A stretch of 64,000 nt of DNA, taken from contig SJOL01006433.1 of the NCBI GenBank assembly GCA_004794785.1, forward strand, positions 460,277 to 524,276, read 5' to 3'. Both the position numbers and the translations under genes were made by a program. Positions 32,691-41,966 of the stretch are shown piece after piece. How positions within the stretch are numbered: position 1 is the stretch's first letter; the number at the start of each line of letters is the position of its first letter. Source of the DNA: Opisthorchis felineus. Its lineage: Eukaryota > Platyhelminthes > Trematoda > Opisthorchiida > Opisthorchiidae. The notes below the pieces were generated by a model. That model searched no databases and was not told the origin of the DNA. It was given only the letters and a program-made list of their open reading frames with translations.

Positions 32691-34530
32691 AGCGAAATGA
32701 TCCGGGACCAAAATGGCTCCCTGATATGCAGCAAAGCAGAACGTTTGGACCGCTGGGCACAGTACTGTGAGCAGCAACTCAGCGGGCCCCATGCCACCTC
32801 CAACAGAAAATCCTAGCCTTCAACAGAAAGATGGACTGTGAATATGGAGCCGCCTTCAACCTCAGAAGTGTCCAAGTGCATTTCTCCACTCAAGCGTCAT
32901 CGTGCTACTAGTCCTGAGGACCTCTCACCTGCTCGGTTCAAGGATGGTGGTGGGCTTCTCAGCCAATGCCTGTCTAGACTAGTTGGGTCTACCTGTGAGA
33001 AAGAAACCGTCCCAGACAACTAGCGTGAATCAATAGTAGTGCCCATTTTTAAAAATGGTACTCGCAGTGTAGTAACCACAGAGATGTTAGTTTGACTCCT
33101 GTTGTGACAAGGCTTCTGTCGTCACTGATTCTTCGTCGGCTTACGATGACGCGCGAAACCTTGACCCGTGAGAATCAACCGGGATTTCGACCGGGTAGAG
33201 GCTGCGTTGACATCTTCACACTCCATAAGGTGTTAGAGCAACGCCATATGTACAGACGACCAACAATCTTGGTATTCCTTGACTTCAAGGGTGCGTTCGA
33301 TTCTGTTGATCGGTCAGTGCTGTTAACTACACTTGCTCAACAGGGTGTGCCCAGAAGTTCGTGAACATAATCCGATCCTATATTCACACATCTGGGCGTG
33401 TGAGGGTATATGGTGAACTCTCCAAAAGCTTCCCTACAAAAAGTGGATGTCCACCCTCTCCATTTTTGTCCAACATCGTCATTGATGAACTAATGAGGCG
33501 AACGCTGGAAGGTCTTCAAAACCCCGGTGTTCAAATTGTTGCTGGTGAGCCTTGTCGATCTGGAGTACGCAGACGACATCGCCCACGTCTTTGAAGACCA
33601 AAGCGAAGCACAGGCCCTGTTGAATAGACTGACCACCACCATCCCATCTTTTGGCATGGACCTTGCACCTTCAAAGTGCAGTCATGTTCCAGAACGTGCA
33701 GTCTCTGAACATATCCCTTACAATTCAAAAAGAATCGCTGGAGGTTGTGGAAATTTTTTACATACCTCGGTAGTTGCATTAGCTCTGACGGAAATGTCTG
33801 ATGAAGTCAGTGCAAGAATCTCAAAGGCTCCAATCACATTTGTTGATTTGCGTCACTTGTGACGTCAAAACGGCACATCACTAGATCTTAGGGGTCGCGT
33901 GTACCAAGGGCTGTGTTGTTGTATGGATGCAAGACGCGGCGTCTTCAGGTTTTTGACCACCGATGCCTCAGAAGTGTCGCTGGTGTCGGATGGCGTCAAC
34001 AGATCAGTAACGTGATTAGAAAACAGGTACTTAGTTCTGCAGCAGGTAATTCAACCGCGTAAAACATCCAGCACCACCGACTACGATGACTCGACAATGT
34101 GCTATGCACGCATGCCGAAACACCGTCTACCGAGACGAGTGTTGTTCTCCGTGCTCCCTTCTGTATGGCGCAAATCGCGACAACGTATGACTTAGCAGAA
34201 GGGTGTAAAAGGGATCACGAAGAGTTTGGGTGTTGTACGCCTTCCTCGATGGGTCCACGCCACCTTGTGCTTGGTTAGAGATATTGCAAGAAATGGCGGT
34301 TGGTCGGCAGTGGCGTTCGTGCTGTCACTTTGTTTCCAGATGGTCTGATTGAGGTGTAGGCACCTCAGAATGTTTGCTGTAGGCCAGCACAAGGTCCCCT
34401 CCCTCACCCACTCTTTTTCTCCTCTTAACTCTTGAGCTTCGAATATAATTAGACGAACCCTATAGTTGTACGGCAGTGAAGCATCAGTGTCAACACTGAC
34501 GTTTCTGTCTCTGATGATATGATATAATCA
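32691..34530 (+). mobile_element. LINE-A copy A7, best preserved
   Basis: This copy carries the most complete LINE-A RT. Pre-RT: ERLDRWAQYCEQQLSGPHA at about 32,737 and MEPPSTSEVSKCISPLKRH at 32,841. RT: SLILRRLTMTRETLTREN at about 33,122-33,175, PGFRPGRGCVDIFTLHKVL, ILVFLDFKGAFDSVDRS (motif A), then NIIRSYIHTSGRVRVYGELS from 33,361, and in another frame VSLVDLEYADDIAHVFEDQ with intact catalytic YADD at 33,566-33,577. PSFGMDLAPSKCSHVP follows. The C-terminal GHVL-type region lies near 34,100-34,180, and the 3' UTR (gtgtaggcacctcagaatg at about 34,355) ends in a gatgatatgatataat tail near 34,530. At least three frame changes inactivate it. No endonuclease domain is seen, so the 5' part is missing. 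Confidence 0.85.
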
Positions 34531-34643
34531 GAGGATCGAATTGTCGATCAGGAAACGTGCCTTTCATGAAACAGGCGGCACCTAACACAAGGACTACATC
34601 CACCGCTGCAAGCTAAGGTAACTAGGCAGTGTATTACGCACAC

Positions 34644-34810
34644 GACATGGCTGTGGTCAGAGCGCCAATTTATTGGTCAGGAAGATCCAACCTCTGCATC
34701 TCGACTTATCCTGTCTAGACTTGGCAACCTGGCAGTATCCCAGCCCTCGTGCTCCCTTCGGGTGGCATGGCATCTAGGTACCGAAAGGGTGTTACAGTTG
34801 AACGATTACG
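34644..34810 (+). mobile_element. tRNA-derived SINE, copy S4, B box lost
   Basis: The copy begins catggctgtggtcagagcgc (A-box region) and ends ggtaccgaaagggtgttaca then gttgaacgatta. The body ctggcagtatcccagccctc matches S1 closely. Between them the T-arm region is shortened to ggaagatccaacc, so the B box is destroyed and the copy cannot be transcribed by the usual pol III route. It lies between LINE-A A7 and CIR1. Confidence 0.8.
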
Positions 34811-35292
34811 TATGTTATAGCTCATTAAGATTCGGAAGCTTCCTCGGTTGAACAGAAAAATATGCCCCCAGGTTTCGTCTTCATGAACGTGAATTTTATT
34901 CCTGATCTATAGCGTGTACACAGCTCGGAAAGATGTGTGCTTAGGTAGCGAGGGTGCTCCAGCTAGGAAAGAATCCTGGAATATAAGTTCTTAAGAATCT
35001 CATATGAACCAAATAGTTACAGCTGATCGAATATCGGTAGACGAAGACTGGGTGCGGGACTCGCTCATTTCAGGGAGATATATCCGACGCTATGCAGCAA
35101 CGTGCTTTTTAGGAGCAGAACTGCTGCCGAGTTATGCACGTCTACCGCAAAGGGCATACAGACAATACGGGAGGACTCGTAATATTTGCATACATAGATG
35201 AAAGGACTATTTACAGTGGACTGAAACACAAAATTTCTGTACAAGCATCGCAAAATCACTGGGGAGATGGCGAGCCGACCGAAACAGAAGAA
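34811..35292. other. CIR1 downstream region
   Basis: No gene is seen. On the minus strand, AATAAA at 34,900-34,895 lies about 390 bases past the CIR1 stop and is a candidate polyadenylation signal; this is weak because the hexamer is common. Confidence 0.35.
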
Positions 35293-36078
35293 TCAGTGAT
35301 GTGAGTGCTTTTTCTTCTTCTCTTTCTTGTGCTTATGAGTCTTCGGCTCGTCCGTCAGCTTTGACAGCTTCTTTAAAAGCTTCCGGCGTTGACGCTCAGA
35401 TAGATTCTGTAAGAATTCCATTGCCAACGTGTCTTCCTCCTCCGTGGCCTTTTTCAGGCCGTCAGACAATGTTGTCTTGGCCTTTTGCAATATGTTGCTG
35501 AATCTATCCAACTCGGTTCCTGGCTTCAGGCCAAGACCCTCCTTCCGGAGACCTTGATGAACGTGGTCCATGGTTACTGGCTCCATGTTAGTTGGCTCCT
35601 GGGTGAAAGACTGTCCGAAAAGCGGGCAGGTACGATCAGTGTTCACATGTCCCCACTGTCTACACCGCATGCAACGAACGTTCCTCACTTCGATGGCGAA
35701 GGGTTGATCCATAATTTCGGACGAGTTCTTACAGTAGGTCTCACGAGGAGCGTTGTATTTGCGCTGCCATTCGAATTTCACATCTCTCTCCTCCGGTTCC
35801 TGCGAGGAAAGCGCTGAATGAATCAACAAAAATCTTACCTTCTCCATTAACGCGGGCTGGTCATACATCCAGGCTAACCCTAACCTGGCTTTTTCGTCGC
35901 CCAACAACACACGATTTTCCAACGTTTCCTGCTCCCGTCTGTACTGGTTTAATTTCTCCTCCTCTTTCTTCTGGTCATATTCATGAGCTTGCTCTGCCAT
36001 CCATTTACGCTTAATGTTCTCAAAGTTTGTTGGATGGAAGAACTTTTTGCACATATAATTATTGTAGCCCTTCCCCAT
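35293..36078 (-). CDS. CIR1: CBF1-interacting corepressor CIR1 orthologue, two exons
   Basis: CIR1 is a nuclear protein that links RBPJ/CBF1 to histone-deacetylase corepressors and is also associated with splicing factors in animals. The N-terminus MGKGYNNYMCKKFFHP followed by NFENIKRKWMAEQ is the CIR_N domain (residues 1-60). A zinc knuckle at C123, C126, H131, C138 (CMRCRQWGHVNTDRTC) is the family hallmark. EEEDTLAMEFLQNLSERQ then RRKLLKKL precedes a basic KHKKEKKKKHSHH tail. Coding parts are 36,078-35,839 (80 codons) and 35,799-35,293 (168 codons plus stop), giving 248 residues; the 39 bases between form an in-frame intron. I chose the ATG at 36,078 because MGK is the conserved start; an in-frame ATG lies 17 codons upstream. 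Vertebrate CIR1 (about 450 residues) has a long RS-rich tail that is absent here. The reading frame is clean, unlike the neighbouring transposons. Confidence 0.93.
   Translation of the reverse strand: MGKGYNNYMCKKFFHPTNFENIKRKWMAEQAHEYDQKKEEEKLNQYRREQETLENRVLLGDEKARLGLAWMYDQPALMEKVRFLLIHSALSSQEPEERDVKFEWQRKYNAPRETYCKNSSEIMDQPFAIEVRNVRCMRCRQWGHVNTDRTCPLFGQSFTQEPTNMEPVTMDHVHQGLRKEGLGLKPGTELDRFSNILQKAKTTLSDGLKKATEEEDTLAMEFLQNLSERQRRKLLKKLSKLTDEPKTHKHKKEKKKKHSHH
35800..35838 (-). other. 39-bp phase-0 micro-intron in CIR1
   Basis: On the coding strand the segment starts gtaagattttt and ends gctttcctcgcag, has a T-rich 3' part and a length divisible by three without a stop. Retained, it would insert 13 residues (VRFLLIHSALSSQ) with no counterpart in CIR1 proteins; removed, it joins MYDQPALMEK to EPEERDVKFEW, restoring the expected linker before KFEW. 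Exon 1 is exactly 80 codons. Confidence 0.85.
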
Positions 36079-36129
36079 TTTCACGACGAGTGGTGCGCGA
36101 TAATGGCTGGTTGCCGTTGGTACATTCAA

Positions 36130-36660
36130 ACAATGTTATGCACGGCTCAGTTCAGTTTCCAGGGAGATGATTGCGTTCACCAGCAATATAAGTGGGAAGA
36201 AAGTATAAGGTTAATAGACTCGGAACGTGAGAGTGAACATCACAACTGGGAGCGTGCAATTGTAGTGGTGCATGGAAATCATAACTCAGTAAGTAGCCCG
36301 CTGTTCCTGCAGATGCATGAAACGTTGCATTATACGATTGGTTTGCAGCGATGGATCTCCAAAGCTTAATAAATTATCCAGAAGTTATGTGACACTTTGG
36401 GGTCGTCGATCACTCGATTCTAGCTCTGGAGTTGGGTATGGTCCACAGTATTATCCAGCATGTTGGGGAACCAACCCGAACCCACCCCCACCCCCGAATT
36501 TATTCATAGGAAGGGTCATACGTGAATGAACTTAATGACGTTTCAGTGGCCGATGAAGATTGGTCCGACGTGTACCAATACCTCTAATGGTGCTGTAGGG
36601 GTATTCCGCTAGCGGTAAAACACCAAGCTGCATTTTGGTAGGACGATCTTAATACGATCT
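36130..36660. other. CIR1 upstream region
   Basis: Apart from the G-quadruplex motif I see no gene or repeat. A plus-strand frame at 35,983-36,369 overlaps CIR1 antisense and is a shadow. Confidence 0.4.
36475..36495 (-). promoter_or_regulatory. G-quadruplex motif upstream of CIR1
   Basis: The minus strand reads five G, T, five G, T, three G, three bases, three G, which satisfies the usual G3+ N1-7 rule for an intramolecular quadruplex. It lies about 400 bases upstream of the CIR1 start on the coding strand. A regulatory role is only inferred from position. Confidence 0.45.
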
Positions 36661-36669
36661 CCAAAGTAG

Positions 36670-37040
36670 TTAGTAGAACCTGTTCTGAACCCACTAAACA
36701 CATTTTAAAGGTCCCTGGCTGAATGTCCAGTGAAGAAGCGGGACAAGGTTTATCTAATTATGAGAAGTTGCCCCATCACATCAAAAATACTAGAAAGGTT
36801 GGTCGAAGGCACGTTGACGCAACAACTACGCCTCACAGCAAAACAATTTTCGTAAACTAAGAATCTGTTTTACTGTTCTCTTCATGAGTGTGAACCGTGG
36901 GCCGAATTTATGGACACAAGTGGCATTCTTGATGTCGCGTTGTTTGTTTCCTAGAGGTATCCAGTTAGGTGCTACATTGGGTGAAGATAGTGTCCTATCT
37001 GGGTGGCGTAAAATTATAGCCCTTTCAGCTATCCAACTAT
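36670..37040 (+). mobile_element. LINE RT remnant (CR1/jockey-like)
   Basis: The plus strand reads SCPITSKILERLVEGTLTQQ near 36,765-36,825, which resembles the RPISLTS-x-K-x-x-ERL segment at the start of CR1/jockey RTs, and then LHECEPWAEFMDTSGILDVA near 36,885, resembling the segment that leads to palm motif A. Both are in the right order and distance. Too little is preserved to place the copy in one of the families named here. Confidence 0.4.
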
Positions 37041-37059
37041 TAGCCTAACGTCACGGACA

Positions 37060-38839
37060 AGACTACACTTTGTCTGACCAAACTTGGCTGTGTGCACGGG
37101 CAGCTTTTCCCAATATCCATTTGCAGGGTCGCAGCTCTTCAGTATAGGGGAGAACACTCCAAATACTAGACCAATGCATTGCCGGCCGAACAAGGGCCGA
37201 TGACCGAGGATTTTGATGCTGGCTAAAGTGGAGAATGGTGCCAGAGATCCTAAATCATCATTCAACCGTTTAAGCCAACGAAGGCTCTAATCACCTATGA
37301 AATTAGTTTGCTTCCGGTTGGCCGTCCTCAACCTCCTGGTGCGCCACAGGTCAGCTGCTGCCCTCTAGGAGAAACGACGCTGCAGAAGAGGCCACGTCAT
37401 TCGAGCTCAAACCGGTAGCATGTCCGTCCATGGGTTGTACTCCCGATGCAGTGTCAACATACTCAATCAGACTCCCTTCGTTTAGTTTTATGAGGAGAAG
37501 TTTTTATGCATTACGCACGTTTAAATAGCACTACAGTTTGGCACGTCCTGCGCTCAATAAACCTGGAACATGGACGCCAAAACAGGTCAGGGTGATTGGT
37601 CCGTCAGCACTGGTGGATTTTGGAATGCAAAGTATCCTGGGAGCTGGAAACATCAGGTCATCGATTGAGTATCTTTTGGTTTGGTAACCATATGAAAGGG
37701 CGCGGCGTTAAGAAATTATTTCTCGGTTCGATGATGACCAAACGTACGAAAAGGGCTAGATATCATTTTTGCGACAGTGGCTGTCCTCGACTACTCTCTC
37801 GAGGGGCGACAGGATTGTAGAGGCAATACCACCTGTCTTCTGCAATCACCGACCAGCCGGCTAGGAATAAACCTTCTACGGTCGCATACTGATGTCCCTC
37901 AGGCGGATAATGTTGTTGTCTGGTGAAGATTGTCAAGGTGACCGCGCAAAGTGAGGCTGCATTCAGAGTCTAGGTTAAACGGGGAGGCTAGAAAATAGCT
38001 GGTGAACGAAGGTAGAGGCAACGAGTAGCTGCACCTATACTTGCCGGGAACAACTCTTACTTCGTCTAACAGCCGATGCTCCAACGAAGAACGCCTCTAG
38101 CCCGATAAACTATTCAGCTGGAGTAGTTCCGCGAACACGTATTCCCACTCTGCACCCAACTGGGTTCCACTATCCCCAATGGAGCTGAAGAATTTTCTCA
38201 ACAGGTAACTACACCGGTGTCTGAAAGTTTTGAGTACCAGTGAGATCATACCAATGTAGCAATTTATACCCTAAGCCCCAGGGTATTTCTAAGCTTGATG
38301 TAATAGGAAACCCTTTAAAGTTGCAAACCGTTTCATTTATATCCTCCATCAAACTGACCCTTCTGTAAGGTACAGGCAGTAGGCTCACTTCGCATGTACT
38401 TCCGTAAAAGCCGTGTAAGGCCGAAAGAGCCCCAGGTTTCTAGTAAGATTATCCCTGCCTGGGCAGGCACGGCGCTCTTTCTCCTGCATTTTAATGCTAT
38501 TCGTTCTAGACAATGTTTAAACTTCGAAACGACATTAGCCTCTGCTTCTCTGGCAACTGGCGCAATCTCTACGGTGACACACACTTACTGGTCCCGAAAG
38601 TTTACGCAGTTTATAGGGCCCAGACATTACGTTATGATCAAGTGCAGTTCCACTTAATAGGACATTGATTATCTTTCGGATCTGTAATCAGTGCGATATC
38701 GTCAAAAGTTGCAAAACGATGGTTAAGTAGGCCGGTCTAAAAAATCATCAGTGAACGTCGCGACCAACTCGGGCCACAAGTTCAATCGCAGCGAAAATCA
38801 TTTAGCACCTATCCGACGTTCAGAATCTGTCTTAGTGAC
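37060..38839. other. unassigned stretch, about 1.8 kb
   Basis: No domain is recognised. The right part may include the 3' flank or LTR of the minus-strand Gypsy relic that starts at 38,840, but no LTR pair could be found. Open frames are at most about 87 codons. Confidence 0.4.
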
Positions 38840-41800
38840 TCAGTTAGCCAGTAATGAGATCAAAAGTGCTTCGAGGAGTGCGGTAGAGCAGTGTCTGTGC
38901 GGGCTATTTGGAGTCAAGCGGTACATTAGAAGGAATTGTTGTAGAATGTTTGTCATGGTTCCTTCTACTTCCACCTTAAAAAAAGCTCTTCAGAACCTAT
39001 CCACCAGTCGTTCTGCCATGCCGTTTGATTGGGGTAATATGGGGCTTTCTACCGTGTTCGGTTTCGCCGGAGAGACAGAAATCCACAAACTGGGACTACG
39101 TGAACTGTCGCGTTGATTGATAGGGCTTTCCGGGATAGCCGAAACGAATTAAGACTTCCTGCAACCGGCTACTGATTGCTGCGGTCGTCCTTGTCCCCGT
39201 GGGAAAAGCCCCTGCCACATGCTGCAAGCGGCTACGATAATGAGAAGACTTTGACTGTTCACGGGACCTGCATATTCCACATGTATCCTCGATCACGCAT
39301 TCCGTGGTTCCGGCCAGGAGCGGAGGTTTCAATTTCTATTGGAATTTGAAGCCAACGCACGTTTGTGACAACATATGACGAGCATTCTAACTTGGCTGTC
39401 AATATGAGGCCAATAAACATAGCTTCGGATCAACGATTTCATTCGGTTGATCACGTGTTGTCCTTCATGAATCTGTTTTAAGACAAACCGCCGCAGCAAC
39501 TCTGGTACGACCACGCGTTCTGCGAGCAACAGGCAATCGTCATCAACGGAAAGTGATAAGCATCTTCGATAAAACCGAAGCAAGTCTTTGGTTTTATTGT
39601 TCCACGGCTACTTGGAGGATTGGTACATCTTAACTCAGCAGCAGACCCTGTATGGTTTTACCGCGTATCACTGTGAATGTGATTGGAGTACCTTTGATAG
39701 CTTCCCTAAGTGTATATCGTATTTTTGGTTCAGCTGAGACCTGAGCTTAAACTGAATTTTCTGAATCCGGTGCCGGTTTTCTAAAACTCTTGATGATGCA
39801 TTTGTCTGCCCAACTTGTCAGTCGATTGAAACTTGATGCTAAATTTGGAGCCTAGTTACATTGTAGCCAACTTTTGAAGTTGGACGACAGAATGGACAGA
39901 AATGCCTCTCCTGGTACCGAACACGGCTAGAAATTATAATAATAGGTTTATTTCCCAGCTTATGGGGAACATGCCAATTGAAGCGTGATTAGAACGTTAC
40001 AAGCTGAACTCGGCAGACAACAACACAACTGGGAGGAAGGTAAAACCAACGGGACATGCCTATTACGCGAAAAGTCAGTGAGTCGTGGGATTCAAAAAAA
40101 CAAGGACAATGGGCATGAGGCGCGACTAGTTCAATGATGAAGCCGATTGACATGAACTAAAACTGAAAATCATTGCTGGCCATGAGTGGCCTTGGGCGGT
40201 TGAGTAAATGGCTAGGGTAACAAAAAGCAAAAATGGAGATGGAGATGGGGGAATTCGAATTGGAATCAAATGGCAAGCGTCGTCTCAAAAATATGGTTTA
40301 CATTGAAACTAAGTAGACTCACTGGTGTCACTGTTGTAGGGAAATCAGGTGTAAAGGATAGCTTCGATGTGGAGATAGTGGCAGCGCATAGGGCCAAAAG
40401 AACACCGTAGATGAAATTGAACTTCCGGAAGGGACAAACCCAAATCGCAGTGGAAAACCAGGTAGGTTAAATCCGAACAGGAGGTTCAGCGGGTTAGAAC
40501 AAACTCGTTCCGGATGCGGTTGGGGCAGGGTGAAAAAAATGCCATCAGACTGGGTATGGCACTGCCACGCCATCATTGCACTGACATACTTCGGTTTCTG
40601 GACAGCCTCGTTACGGTCGTCAAGGTTGCCGCAATCGGGCAGGGGATACGCATTTCCGTGGCAGCTGGATCTTTGCTAGACGATGAGATTGACACAGGTA
40701 GAGAGAAAGAGGGCCAGGCCGATATAAGGTCACGGGTAATTTCGATTAATTTGGCGGACCATGTGAGTGTGGGCCGGGGACTAGCCAGATTGAATGAATG
40801 ATGGCTATACAGGGCGTTTGGAGTAACCAGGGCCGAGTTTAAATCAACGTTACTCAACGATCCTCCTGAAAGGATGTTGCATTGGATACTCTGCAAATAC
40901 TAGCTCCCAATGGGAGAAAAACCCGAAACGTTGAAAAATGCATAGATTTGATTTTTTGCTTCATCCCGTACGTTAGTAGTCACATATTATTTGGCGGTGG
41001 GCGGTAGTCAGTAATTATTGTGAATTCGCGGCCATAAAGTAGTTTATGAAACTTTTTCAGGGCAAAAACAATCGCCGAAGCTTCTTTTGATCTGGCCATA
41101 ACCATGCTCTTCAGCTGCCAAAGATGGAGCGGCATAGGCCACAGGATTTTCTAAGCCATCTTCAAACGTAGATGAAATGACTGCTCACACGTCGTTGCTG
41201 GGTGCGTCGGTCACAGTAGTATTATCACGGGCCGGGTTGTAATGTGTCGAAAGTAGGCCGGAATTAAGCGTGGACGTGATTTTCTCAAAAATGTCCTGGC
41301 AATCAGCATCCCAACTCCAATGGTAGTCCTTGAGGGGCACACGCTTCCGTGGACCACGGATGGCATGCACTGCTGCCATACAAGCACTATATTGACTGAT
41401 GAGTCCCAGAAACGACCTTAGCGGAGGTAAATCCATGGGCGGAGGCATTTGCTTGATGACATCTATGTTTCCTCGGTCCGGTCATCGGTCATGCCGATCG
41501 ACTATGAATCCGAGATATTTGATGGAATCCGTGAAAAATTGACACTTTTCACTTCTGGGGTGAAATCTATGGTCCTGGATTCGGTCCAGCACTTGACCGA
41601 GGCTTACAAAGATTTTCTGGGTCAGAGCTGATGAGGATTAGTTCGTCCAAATAAGCAACAGCGAACGATAACCCTTGCAGGATATTGTCCGTTAGCTGCC
41701 GGAATATTGCCAGTACGTACTTACCACCGAATGGCAATCGGTTGTGTTGGAAAAGTTCACGATGTGTATTCATCGTAAGTAGGTGCTTACCCCCGTCTGA

Positions 41801-41966
41801 GGCCTCAACCTGCAACTGCGCATCAGAGAGAGCCAGCTTCCATGGATTCACGGATTCACGGATTGATACACAGGATCGAGGCTTTTGCCCAAGTTTCCCG
41901 GGTCGGTTTTGTTCTTGTCGTTCAGCGGCTGTCGTACACCTGAAAGGCACAAGCGAAAAAAGGGTG
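38840..41966 (-). mobile_element. Gypsy relic on the minus strand, split by LINE-D
   Basis: Read downwards from 41,950: RT palm with QLQVEASDGGKHLLTMNTH and LFQHNRLPFGGK, and motif C as YLDEL in place of YLDD (41,660-41,640). The RT thumb/connection follows at 41,448-41,190 (LPPLRSFLGLISQYSACMA, HWSWDADCQDIFEKI). RNase H reads KKFHKLLYGREFTIITDY at about 41,070-41,015. After the LINE-D insertion (39,935-40,990) the spacer between RNase H and integrase is at 39,800-39,600, the integrase zinc region at 39,583-39,370 (INRMKSLIRSYVYWPHIDSQ) and the integrase C-terminal core at about 39,040-38,850 (LPQSNGMAERLVDRF, ILQQFLLMYR). Gag, protease and LTRs are not seen. It resembles the 57.8 kb family in wording. 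Dead. Confidence 0.85.
39935..40990 (-). mobile_element. LINE-D copy D1, inserted in Gypsy
   Basis: One of four copies of a family also at 45,575, 47,180 and 55,685. Shared landmarks in plus-strand order are: ataataataggtttattccc at the left end, atgg-ggaacat, gtggcctt-ggc-gttg, atggc(t/c)a-gg-taac, gtttacattgaaac/gtgtacagtgaaac, gactcactggtgt, ggttcagcgggttagaacaa, catcagactgggtatgg-act and ggtttctggacagcct at 40,592. The left end (ATT)n/AATAAA on the minus strand looks like a LINE 3' terminus, so the element is read on the minus strand. It lies between the RNase H and integrase of the Gypsy relic. Confidence 0.75.

Noticed and set aside
35983..36369. 128-codon plus-strand frame
   Set aside because: Antisense shadow of CIR1 and its upstream region.
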